A DNA stretch of 64,000 bases, from NCBI RefSeq assembly GCF_900078365.1, contig NZ_LT598653.1:2170001-2234000 (forward strand), read 5' to 3'. This DNA comes from an uncultured Sphingopyxis sp. Lineage in GTDB: Bacteria; Pseudomonadota; Alphaproteobacteria; Sphingomonadales; Sphingomonadaceae. The position numbers and the translations under genes are program-made. Numbering within the stretch: the first letter of the stretch is position 1; every line of letters begins with the position of its first letter. The notes under the pieces were generated by a model. It did not search any database, was not told the origin of the DNA, and saw only the letters and a list, made by a program, of their open reading frames with translations. Shown here piece after piece: positions 16,908-23,737 of this stretch.

Positions 16908-17843
16908 TCAGACCGCCACGGGCGCGGAAATATGCGCTTGCGGCGCATAATCCTCGACCGTGAAATCCTCGAACCTGTAATCGAATATGCTTGCGGGCCG
17001 GCGAAGGATACGCAGCTTCGGCGCGCCCTCGGGAACGCGCCGCAACTGCTGCTCGACCAGATCGGCGTGATTGAGATAGAGATGCACGTCGCCGCCGGTC
17101 CAGACGACTTCATGCGCGGTGAGATCGCACACCGCGGCGATCATCCGCGTCAGCAGCGCCGCCTCGAAAATGTTGAACGCGAAGCCGAGACCGAGGTCGC
17201 ACGACCGCTGAAAGAGCAGGCACGACAGCCCGCCATCGCTGCGGACGTGGAACTGATAGGTCATATGGCAGGGCGGCAGCGCCATGCGATCGAGATCGGC
17301 GACGTTCCAGCCGGTGAAGATATGCCGGCGCGACCCCGGATTGTTGCGAAGCGAATCGACCAGCGCCGCAATCTGGTTATGCCCTTGCTCGGCGCGGCGG
17401 AAGAGCCCCTCGCCTGCCGGTTCGTAGCGCGGCCAGTTCACCCATTGATGCCCGTAAACCGGCCCGAGATCGCCCCACTTCGCGGCGAAGTCCGCGTCGG
17501 CGACGATCCGCGCCTCGAAATCCTCGGCGCTGATCGCCTCGCCCGTTTCGCGGCGATATGTGTCGAGCGGCCAGTCGGTCCATATCCTGACACCCTGCGC
17601 CACCAGCGGCCGGATATTGGTGTCGCCGGTCAGGAACCACAGCATCTCGCGCAGCGCGGTCTTCCAATAGACGCGCTTGGTGGTCAGCAGCGGAATCGCA
17701 TCGTCCTTCAGCGAGAATCGCATCGTCTCGCCGAACAGCGAGCGCGTGCCGACGCCGGTGCGATCGACGCGCTCGTCGCCCTCGACCCAGATGCGGCGCA
17801 TCAGGTCGAGATATTGCAGTTCATAATGGATGGAATCAGACAC
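16908..17843 (-). CDS. thyA: Thymidylate synthase
   Basis: Makes dTMP from dUMP with methylene-THF. 311 residues if started at the GTG (VSDSIHYELQYLDLM), which has GGGAG upstream; the open frame extends further 5' without family similarity. Motifs: RTGVGTRSLFG for dUMP phosphate, the catalytic ALPPCHMTYQFHV, and the C-terminal FxxEDYxPxxxI form FEDFTVEDYAPQAHI. It has the ~50-residue small-domain insert (with FAAKWGDLGPVYGHQW after it) seen in the Lactobacillus-type long enzymes. It ends 93 bases before the bkd operon, same strand. Confidence 0.93.
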   Translation of the reverse strand: MSDSIHYELQYLDLMRRIWVEGDERVDRTGVGTRSLFGETMRFSLKDDAIPLLTTKRVYWKTALREMLWFLTGDTNIRPLVAQGVRIWTDWPLDTYRRETGEAISAEDFEARIVADADFAAKWGDLGPVYGHQWVNWPRYEPAGEGLFRRAEQGHNQIAALVDSLRNNPGSRRHIFTGWNVADLDRMALPPCHMTYQFHVRSDGGLSCLLFQRSCDLGLGFAFNIFEAALLTRMIAAVCDLTAHEVVWTGGDVHLYLNHADLVEQQLRRVPEGAPKLRILRRPASIFDYRFEDFTVEDYAPQAHISAPVAV

Positions 17844-17985
17844 GACGCGCTCCCGCTTTTGCCGTCTCATTGCTAGGCCCCGCGCCCCACGCGGACAAGG
17901 GACCAGCGGGAATGCGCCTATAAAGCCTCCGATGCGGGGCAGTCGCGCGTTGGGAATCGCGCGCGCCGGGCGCATGGGTCCCCGG

Positions 17986-18414
17986 ATGAGCCTGTTCGAG
18001 CCCGTCGGCAGAAGGCCGGAGCCCTCCGCACCGGCCGGATTCGTGCCGTCCCGTTCCGAGGATGACGTGGCGCGCCATTTGCTGCGCCCGCTGTTCGACG
18101 ATCGCCGCGAAACGCTGCTGCTCGCCGGATTCGACGCATTCGACCGCCTCCTCCGCCTCGAATGCGTCGAGGGCGATGCGAGCGGCCGCTGCACCATCCC
18201 GCCGCGAAGCTGGCGGGCCTTGCTCGGCGGCGGGATAACGGCGGTGGTGATGGCGCACAACCACCCCTCGGGCATCGCCTTGCCGAGCGACGCCGACATC
18301 AGCGCGACTCACAATGCCGCGCTCTTCCTGCGCACCCTGGGCATCGATCTGGCCGATCATCTGATTTTCGTCGCGGACGGTCATTTCAGCTTTCGAACTG
18401 CCGAAATGATCTAA
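17986..18414 (+). CDS. RadC-like JAMM/MPN+ domain protein
   Basis: A 142-residue protein holding only the C-terminal JAB domain of RadC, without the N-terminal helix-hairpin-helix. The metal site is complete: Glu near residue 42 (RRETLLLAGFD), H91-x-H93 in MAHNHPSG, and S101-x-x-D104. RadC proteins were named for DNA repair, but their biochemical role is unknown; the JAMM fold suggests a metallo-hydrolase. The start ATG 17986 is chosen by domain extent; earlier in-frame ATGs (17934, 17974) would overlap the promoter of the divergent thyA. Codon use is native. Confidence 0.8.
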   Translation: MSLFEPVGRRPEPSAPAGFVPSRSEDDVARHLLRPLFDDRRETLLLAGFDAFDRLLRLECVEGDASGRCTIPPRSWRALLGGGITAVVMAHNHPSGIALPSDADISATHNAALFLRTLGIDLADHLIFVADGHFSFRTAEMI

Positions 18415-18521
18415 TCGCTGCAATCGCATTGAATGTGCCGATTGGCGCTTGAAGTTCGCAGATTGCGCGTCTAGAGGACCGCCCTGCCTTCGCGGCGACC
18501 CCGGTCGGCGCGCAGATCGGT

Positions 18522-18598
18522 CGGGGAGTAGCTCAGCCTGGTAGAGCACTGTCTTCGGGAGGCAGGGGCCGGAGGTTCGAATCCTCTCTCCCCGACCA
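18522..18598 (+). tRNA. tRNA-Pro (CGG)
   Basis: Acceptor stem CGGGGAG/CTCCCCG with the C1-G72 pair typical of bacterial tRNA-Pro, D arm AGCTCAGCCTGGTAGAGC, anticodon stem CTGTC/GGCAG around TTCGGGA (anticodon CGG), T arm GGTTCGAATCC, and encoded CCA; 77 nt. Confidence 0.93.
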
Positions 18599-18737
18599 GT
18601 TTCTTTTGCAATCAACAGCTCTTGTAAGATCGGCCGACAATCCCTAGATTGTCGGTACGCCGCCATGGTTTTCCCCCTTTCCATCGCGGCGAGTGTCCCG
18701 TCAGCTTTGGCGCGGACGCGTCCTCCCTGGACCCTGG

Positions 18738-18769
18738 CCACCTCGTACTTCGGTACGAGGTGGTTTTTT
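18738..18769 (+). terminator. Strong Rho-independent terminator
   Basis: An 11-bp perfect stem, CCACCTCGTAC/GTACGAGGTGG, capped by a TTCG tetraloop and followed by six T. It is 140 bases after tRNA-Pro, so either the tRNA transcript has a long trailer or a small RNA lies between 18600 and 18738. Confidence 0.85.
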
Positions 18770-18837
18770 ATTGGCAATCATATCCTTTACAAACGGGTGG
18801 CGGTATGACCGTTTTCGGCCGAAAGCTGCCATTAAAT

Positions 18838-18966
18838 CCTCCCTGCGGCAGAGTCGTGGGGAGGGGGACCGCCGAAGGCGGTGGAGGGGCTGCGACCTTG
18901 CGCTACCAGCCCCTCCGTCAGTGCTTCGCGCTGCCACTTCCCCATGCCTACGGCACAGGGAGGATG
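18838..18966. repeat. ~130-bp imperfect palindromic element
   Basis: The ends TCCTCCCTGCGGCAGAGTCG and its inverted counterpart near 18940-18966 can pair, with further internal complementarity (GGAGGGGGACCGCC...GGCGGTGGAGGGG). There is no gene in 18599-19252; this element and the palindromes below account for most of that stretch. It looks like a dispersed ERIC/MITE-type intergenic repeat. Confidence 0.6.
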
Positions 18967-18976
18967 TTTCTTTCAT

Positions 18977-19055
18977 CGTCACCCCGGACTTGATCCGGGG
19001 GTCCATTCGCGCGACGTCGGGAAGAATGGATCCCGGATCAAGTCCGGGATGACGA
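18977..19055. repeat. Inverted pair of REP-like palindromes (ACTTGATCCGGG family)
   Basis: CCCCGGACTTGATCCGGGGG at 18981-19000 and the inverted form ATCCCGGATCAAGTCCGGGAT at 19030-19050, each inside a ~30-base unit containing GTCACC/ATGAC. Same pair layout as the other REP loci in the window. Confidence 0.75.
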
Positions 19056-19100
19056 AAGACTGGAAACGACCGAAAAGCGACGCTCAGTATCCCATAACTT

Positions 19101-19180
19101 CGTCATTCCCGCGAAAGCGGGAACCCAGCGCGGGATCAGCCGACGCACGCACTGGGTTCCCGCTTTCGCGGGAATGACGA
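19101..19180. repeat. Inverted pair of REP-like palindromes (CGTCATTCCCGC family)
   Basis: CGTCATTCCCGCGAAAGCGG at 19101-19120 and its inverted copy CCGCTTTCGCGGGAATGACG at about 19160-19179, joined by 30 bases. Third palindrome unit in the gene-free stretch before the N-formylglutamate amidohydrolase stop. Confidence 0.8.
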
Positions 19181-19252
19181 AGGTAGGGAACGCCCGCTCC
19201 CCACCCCAAAGCCGGCACCCTCCGGCGCGTTTGCAATCGATATGATCGCCTT

Positions 19253-20128
19253 CTATTCGGCGGCTTGCGGAAATATTTCGGCGTCGGGCCGCGCTTCTCC
19301 GAGCTCGGCGACAAGGTTCGCGAACCAGCCCGCGAGGCGTTCGACCCGCGTCCTGTCGGGCAGGCGTTCGTCCGACAAGTAGAGGCTGCGGTCGATCTCG
19401 ATCTGCACCGCGTGAATCGCATCGCCGGGCCGGCCATGCGTGCGGACGATATGCCCGCCCGGATAGGGTCGGTTGCGTACCACCCCTTCGCCCAGATGCG
19501 CCGCCGATGCCGCCACCCGATCGATCAGCCATTCGCCCGCGCTGCTGCCGAAGCGGTCGCCGATGACGATTCGCGCGCCGTGTCCCGGTTGCCCGGCCGG
19601 AATCGGGGGCATCGAATGAAGATCGATCAGGATCGCATGGCCGAACCGGCCCCGCGCCTCCATCAACGCTTCGGCGAGCGCGGCGTGGTAGGGTCGGTGG
19701 AAGGATTCGAGTCGCCAGTGCAGCGCCGCGCCGTCGATCGGCCGCGTCCACAAGGGGCCGCAATCGAACAGCCGTGTCGGGACGACCCCTAGCCCGGCCC
19801 GCTCCTTGCGTCCCGGCGCGGAAAATTGCGCGCGCAGCGGCAACGCCACCTCGCCGGGCGCCATCTGCCCCTCGCCGCGATTAAGGTCGGCGACCGCGCG
19901 CGCCCACAGCGCCTGCACGACGGTCGCCCCCGCCCCGGTCGCTCCGGCGGCGAGCAGATCGCACCAGCCATCCTCGAGCCGTTCGAGTTGCGATCGCTCG
20001 ACTCGCGCCGCCGCGAGTATCTCGGGCGGATAGATGCGCCCGGCGTGCGGCACCGACACCACGACCGGCCCGCTCGTCCGGGGCCGGTTGACAGCGATGG
20101 CGGCAGGCGGGATGCTGCGTGTCGGCAT
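19253..20128 (-). CDS. N-formylglutamate amidohydrolase family protein
   Basis: A 291-residue metal-dependent hydrolase of the FGase family (last step of one histidine-degradation route: N-formylglutamate to formate and glutamate). The family signatures are VVVSVPHAGRIYP (residues 22-34), DLNRGEGQM, the central AILIDLHSMPPIP with Asp-x-His-Ser, and VRNRPYPGGHIVRTHGRPG. No hut genes lie beside it, so the true substrate may be another N-formyl or N-acyl amino acid. Divergent from cpdR across a 141-bp gap (20129-20269). Confidence 0.85.
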   Translation of the reverse strand: MPTRSIPPAAIAVNRPRTSGPVVVSVPHAGRIYPPEILAAARVERSQLERLEDGWCDLLAAGATGAGATVVQALWARAVADLNRGEGQMAPGEVALPLRAQFSAPGRKERAGLGVVPTRLFDCGPLWTRPIDGAALHWRLESFHRPYHAALAEALMEARGRFGHAILIDLHSMPPIPAGQPGHGARIVIGDRFGSSAGEWLIDRVAASAAHLGEGVVRNRPYPGGHIVRTHGRPGDAIHAVQIEIDRSLYLSDERLPDRTRVERLAGWFANLVAELGEARPDAEIFPQAAE

Positions 20129-20269
20129 CGCCTGGACGTGGCAAAAAAAGCGCGACGAATCCAGCGTCGCGCGTCAATTTGTTAAATCTCTGACGCTATC
20201 GCCGGATATGGATAAGGGGCACCGCCGCGCGGAACCGGCGACGCCCGAGGACCAGGGAACAGATTTCGA

Positions 20270-20647
20270 ATGATACGCATCCTGCTGGCCGAAGACGATG
20301 ATGTGATGCGCGAGTATCTCGCGCGCGCGCTGACGAGTGCCGGCTATCACGTCACCGCGGTCGATCGCGGCACCGCCGCCGTTCCCTATATCGATTCGGG
20401 AACCTTCGACCTGCTCCTCTCGGACATCGTCATGCCCGAAATGGACGGGATCGAACTCGCGCAGCACACCGCGAAGGCGGCGCCGCAGACGCAGGTGATG
20501 TTCATCACCGGCTTCGCCGCGGTGTCGCTGCGCGCCGAGGAAAATGTGCCGCAGGCGAAGCTACTGTCGAAACCCTTCCACCTCAAGGATCTGGTGCGCG
20601 AAGTCGACAATCTGTTCGGGCGCGCCGACCGGTCGAACCAACAATAG
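20270..20647 (+). CDS. cpdR: Single-domain response regulator CpdR
   Basis: A 125-residue stand-alone receiver domain. Acidic pocket E8-D9-D10, phospho-acceptor D52 (LLLSDIVMPEMDG), switch Thr80 in MFITGF, and K101 in LLSKPFHLKDL; no output domain follows. In Caulobacter, unphosphorylated CpdR sends ClpXP to the pole and primes degradation of cell-cycle substrates, with phosphate coming from CckA-ChpT. The length and the MIRILLAEDDDVMREYLARAL opening match CpdR rather than DivK. Followed by tRNA-Val on the same strand. Confidence 0.9.
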   Translation: MIRILLAEDDDVMREYLARALTSAGYHVTAVDRGTAAVPYIDSGTFDLLLSDIVMPEMDGIELAQHTAKAAPQTQVMFITGFAAVSLRAEENVPQAKLLSKPFHLKDLVREVDNLFGRADRSNQQ

Positions 20648-20772
20648 CCCTCTTTTCCGCTCACGCGGAGGCGGCACCGGCCCGCTCTGTTCCGGTGCAA
20701 CCGGAACGGACTCGAAGGAAGGGCTTGCCAAGCCGCGCCGAGGCCTTTAGGGGGCGCGTCACCCCAAGGGAT

Positions 20773-20847
20773 GGGCGTGTAGCTCAGTGGTAGAGCACTG
20801 TGTTGACATCGCAGGGGTCGCAAGTTCAATCCTTGCCACGCCCACCA
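20773..20847 (+). tRNA. tRNA-Val (GAC)
   Basis: Acceptor stem GGGCGTG/CACGCCC, anticodon stem CTGTG/CGCAG with loop TTGACAT (anticodon GAC, Val), T arm AGTTCAATCCT, encoded CCA; 75 nt. Directly followed by a terminator. Confidence 0.93.
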
Positions 20848-20849
20848 TT

Positions 20850-20886
20850 AAAAACGCCGCCAGCCCGACGGGTTGGCGGCGTTTTT
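20850..20886 (+). terminator. Terminator after tRNA-Val
   Basis: AAAAACGCCGCCA pairs with TGGCGGCGTTTTT around a smaller GC hairpin (GCCCGACGGGT). The symmetric A and T tracts could let it work in both directions. Confidence 0.9.
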
Positions 20887-20915
20887 GATTCCGAACCGTG
20901 AACAGGTTCTATTAC

Positions 20916-20945
20916 CATCATCCCGGCCTTCGCCGGGATGACGAG
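20916..20945. repeat. Single REP-like palindrome (CATCCCGGC family)
   Basis: CATCATCCCGGCCTTCGCCG followed by GGATGACGAG forms a perfect GC hairpin. Related pairs are at 26908-26986 and 57916-57995. Confidence 0.75.
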
Positions 20946-20961
20946 ATCGATCGAAAGCGCG

Positions 20962-21762
20962 TTACGCCATTCCGCGCGCCAAGTCACCACGCGATGCGTC
21001 GCCGATCTGGCTGCCGCCGTCGCAGTCGAGAATCGTGCCGGTGATATAGCCTGCGGCGGGCGAGCAGAGGAACACCGCCGATTCGGCGACCTCTTCGATC
21101 CGGCCCCACCGTTTCATCGCGATCCGGTCGTAATGCGCCTGCCGCGTCGCGGCGTCGGGCGCGAGGCGCTTCATCCCTTCGGTATCGGCGATCGGCCCCG
21201 GCGAAATGCCGTTCACGCGCACCTCGGGACCCCATTCGAGCGCGAGCACGCGAATCAGCTGGTTGATCCCCGCCTTTGCCGCGCAGGCATGCGCCTGCAG
21301 CGCGGAGGCGTTGACCGCCTGCCCCGCCGAAATCGCGATCAGCGACGCGCCCGGCCGATTGAGCAGGTCGTGACAGCCGCGAAACACGTTGAAGGTGCCG
21401 TTGAGGTCGATGTCGACGACGGTGCGAAAGGCGTTCGCCGACATGCCGAGCACCGGCGCGAGGAAATTGCCCGCCGCACCCGAAATCACGATGTCCATCG
21501 GGCCGAGTTCGCCCGCGGCCCGCTCCATCACCGCGCGGATCGCCGCATAATCGCGCACGTCGCCCGACAGGCCGAGCGCCCCCGCGCCGATATCTTCGGC
21601 CGCGCGCGCCGCCTTGTCGGGATCGCGCCCGGCGACGGCGACCTTCGCGCCCAGCTCGGCAAAGCGTTTCGCGATGCCGAGGTTGATGCCGCTTGTGCCG
21701 CCCGCAACAAAAGCGGTCGTTCCTGCCAACAGATTATCCCGAAATGTCGACATCGCGCTCAT
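20962..21762 (-). CDS. SDR oxidoreductase, 2,4-dienoyl-CoA reductase-like
   Basis: A 266-residue short-chain dehydrogenase/reductase. The cofactor motif is FVAGGTSGINLGIAKRFAE near the N terminus, with NADP-favouring VAGRDPDKA after it. The stretch SGAAGNFLAPVLGMSANAF and the region DIDLNGTFNVFRG match peroxisomal/mitochondrial 2,4-dienoyl-CoA reductases, and the usual YxxxK is replaced by HACAAKAG, as in that subfamily. The likely role is NADPH reduction of 2,4-dienoyl-CoA in unsaturated fatty-acid oxidation. AGGAG lies upstream of two possible starts, ATG 21762 and ATG 21753. A divergent alpha/beta hydrolase follows across a 97-bp gap. Confidence 0.82.
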   Translation of the reverse strand: MSAMSTFRDNLLAGTTAFVAGGTSGINLGIAKRFAELGAKVAVAGRDPDKAARAAEDIGAGALGLSGDVRDYAAIRAVMERAAGELGPMDIVISGAAGNFLAPVLGMSANAFRTVVDIDLNGTFNVFRGCHDLLNRPGASLIAISAGQAVNASALQAHACAAKAGINQLIRVLALEWGPEVRVNGISPGPIADTEGMKRLAPDAATRQAHYDRIAMKRWGRIEEVAESAVFLCSPAAGYITGTILDCDGGSQIGDASRGDLARGMA

Positions 21763-21859
21763 CCTCTCCTTTACGGTTGACGGCGACCCGAACGATGCGG
21801 GGTTGACGGATCGAAACCGGTCGCCTTTTGAAACTGGAACAGACAGCAAGGATGATCCG

Positions 21860-22729
21860 ATGGCAAGTGCCGGCCCGACCTCGAACAGCTTCATTTCGCA
21901 GCGGCTGAAGCTGCACTATGTCGACTGGGGCAATCCGGACGCGCCGCCGTTGCTGCTCGTTCACGGCGGCCGCGACCATTGCCGCAACTGGGACTGGGTC
22001 GCCGAAAAGCTGAAGGACCGCTATCACATCATCGCCCCCGACCTGCGCGGGCATGGCGACAGCGCCTGGTCGCCCGACGGCAACTACGACATGGACGGCT
22101 TCGTCTATGATCTCGCGCAGTTGATCCACCAGCTCGACCTCGGCCCGCTGTCGATCGTCGCGCATTCGATGGGCGGGAATATCGCGCTGCGCTATACCGG
22201 CCTTTACCCCGAAAATGTCCGCAAGCTCGTCGCGATCGAAGGGCTCGGCCCCTCGCCCAAGGTCATCGCCGAACGCGCGAAGATTCCCTATGCGGAACGC
22301 TTCCGCAAATGGATCGACGACAAAAGGCAGGCCGCGGGGCGCACCCCGCGCCGCTATGCGACGCTCGACGACGCGCTCGCGCGCATGATGGGCGAGAATG
22401 CCTATCTGACCGAGGCGCAGGCGCGCCACCTGACCATCCATGGCATCAGCCGCAACGAGGACGGGACGTGGAGCTGGAAGTTCGACAATTACCTCAACGT
22501 CTGGCCCGCCTTCGACATGCCGCAGGACGACATCGCGTCGCTGTGGGGCGCGATCACCTGCCCCACCCTGCTCCTCTACGGCGCGAACAGCTGGGCCTCG
22601 AACCCGGAGAAGGACGGACGCCTCCGGCATTTCAGCACGGCGAAGGTCATCGAGTTCGAAAATGCCGGCCACTGGCTGCACCACGACCAGTTCGACCGGT
22701 TCATGTCCACGCTAGACGATTTCCTTTAG
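21860..22729 (+). CDS. Alpha/beta hydrolase
   Basis: A 289-residue cytosolic alpha/beta-fold hydrolase. Visible: LLLVHGGRDHCRNWDWVAEKL (oxyanion loop HGGRD), PDLRGHGDSAWS, nucleophile elbow VAHSMGGNIALRY, late acid near LLLYGANSWASNPE and the histidine in NAGHWLHHDQF. AAGGATG precedes ATG 21860. Closest in feel to uncharacterised sphingomonad hydrolases of the epoxide hydrolase/haloalkane dehalogenase branch, but the Ser nucleophile indicates an esterase or C-C hydrolase rather than those. The substrate is unknown. Confidence 0.85.
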   Translation: MASAGPTSNSFISQRLKLHYVDWGNPDAPPLLLVHGGRDHCRNWDWVAEKLKDRYHIIAPDLRGHGDSAWSPDGNYDMDGFVYDLAQLIHQLDLGPLSIVAHSMGGNIALRYTGLYPENVRKLVAIEGLGPSPKVIAERAKIPYAERFRKWIDDKRQAAGRTPRRYATLDDALARMMGENAYLTEAQARHLTIHGISRNEDGTWSWKFDNYLNVWPAFDMPQDDIASLWGAITCPTLLLYGANSWASNPEKDGRLRHFSTAKVIEFENAGHWLHHDQFDRFMSTLDDFL

Positions 22730-22767
22730 GGTTTTAGCGAGTTTTCCCTCTTCGCTCGAAAAAAGCC

Positions 22768-22797
22768 GCGTGTCCCCGCGCAGGCGGGAGCACACAG
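22768..22797. repeat. Single REP-like palindrome (GTGTCCCCGC family)
   Basis: CGTGTCCCCGCGCAGGCGGG followed by AGCACAC. It lies just after the hydrolase gene and may end its transcript. The same family occurs as a pair at 56169-56256. Confidence 0.7.
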
Positions 22798-22889
22798 CTT
22801 TTTTACATAATATAGGGAAAGGATTCGCGGTGAATCCCCACAAGCCTTAAGCGGGCCGCGCGCGCATCGGCGCGCCACAGGGTGACGGC

Positions 22890-23612
22890 ATGGCCTATAC
22901 GGGACAGGTATCGGGGCGGCAGCGCGCGGCGGCAGGCGCCGCGGCGCTGATCGCCGCCGCCGGGGTCGGTCTCGGCCTCGCGAGCGGCCTCGATCTCGAC
23001 GTCGTTCGCAAGGCCGGCGAAGCGATCACCGCGATCGCGATCCCCGCCCCGCCGCCCCCGCGCGAGGAAACGGCGCCGTCAAGGACGCCGAGCGAAAAGG
23101 CCAGCGGCAAGGCGTCGGCAGCCAACAAACACGCCAAGGCTGCAGCCGTCGCCGCGCCCCCGCCGAAACTGCCGCCCGCCGCGCCGCCCGTGACCGCGGC
23201 GCCGCATCCGGGTGAAGGAAATGCGCCCTCGGCCGGCGCCACGCCCAATCCGGGGCCGGGATCGGGTGCAGGCGGGCGCGGCGACGGGACCGGCGCGGGC
23301 GGATCGGGCAGCGGCACCGGCGGCGGCACCAAGGCCGTTTGGCGGAGCGGGACGATCCGCGACCGCGACTATCCCCGCGAAGCGCGCCGGGCCAGGATCG
23401 GCGGCGAGGTCGAGGTGCGCTTCACCATCGAGGCGAGCGGCCGGGTCAGCGGGTGCCGCGTCAGCCGGTCGAGCGGCGACGCATCGCTCGACGCGACGAC
23501 ATGCCGGCTGATCGAGGAACGGTTCCGCTTCAAGCCCGCGACCAACGCGGCGGGGGACCCCGTCGCGAGCCGATATGGCTGGCGACAGACATGGTGGCTC
23601 GAGCGACGGTGA
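22890..23612 (+). CDS. tonB: TonB energy transducer
   Basis: A 240-residue TonB-family protein that passes proton-motive force from ExbBD to outer-membrane receptors. N-terminal anchor helix about residues 12-32 (AAAGAAALIAAAGVGLGLAS), a Pro/Ala/Lys-rich then Gly-rich periplasmic spacer (50-150), and a C-terminal TonB domain (about 155-240) with DRDYPREARRARIGGEVEVRF, the YP motif that opens the fold, and CRVSRSSGDASLD. The next gene on the strand is a TonB-dependent receptor, so a dedicated pair is likely. No exbB/exbD in the window. Confidence 0.9.
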   Translation: MAYTGQVSGRQRAAAGAAALIAAAGVGLGLASGLDLDVVRKAGEAITAIAIPAPPPPREETAPSRTPSEKASGKASAANKHAKAAAVAAPPPKLPPAAPPVTAAPHPGEGNAPSAGATPNPGPGSGAGGRGDGTGAGGSGSGTGGGTKAVWRSGTIRDRDYPREARRARIGGEVEVRFTIEASGRVSGCRVSRSSGDASLDATTCRLIEERFRFKPATNAAGDPVASRYGWRQTWWLERR

Positions 23613-23656
23613 TTTTGCTCATCTTCGCGCATGGTCCAATGCGCTTGCGACATTGT

Positions 23657-23680
23657 TGCGAATAATTCTCATTATTATTG
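23657..23680 (+). promoter_or_regulatory. Fur-box-like sequence upstream of the receptor gene
   Basis: GCGAATAATTCTCATTATTA reads as adjacent Fur hexamers (GCGAAT-AATTCT-CATTAT). It contains the ATTCTCA half-site of the classical box and sits about 60 bases before the receptor start. A similar sequence precedes the PepSY operon at 30042. Iron repression by Fur is inferred. Confidence 0.65.
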
Positions 23681-23684
23681 ACTC

Positions 23685-23699
23685 TGCGAGTAACTCGCA
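23685..23699. promoter_or_regulatory. Perfect 7-1-7 palindrome
   Basis: TGCGAGTAACTCGCA is exactly self-complementary around one base. It lies between the Fur-like box and the receptor start, in the position of an operator or core-promoter-proximal site. No known regulator recognised. Confidence 0.4.
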
Positions 23700-23737
23700 A
23701 TAGCGGCGACCCGTCCATCACAACAGGGGTAACAGCC

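Noticed and set aside
15540..17876. A 778-codon open frame on the plus strand opposite the bkd genes
   Set aside because: It is antisense to well-identified E1alpha/E1beta/thyA genes and has the Arg/Ala-rich, motif-free sequence typical of shadow frames in high-GC DNA.
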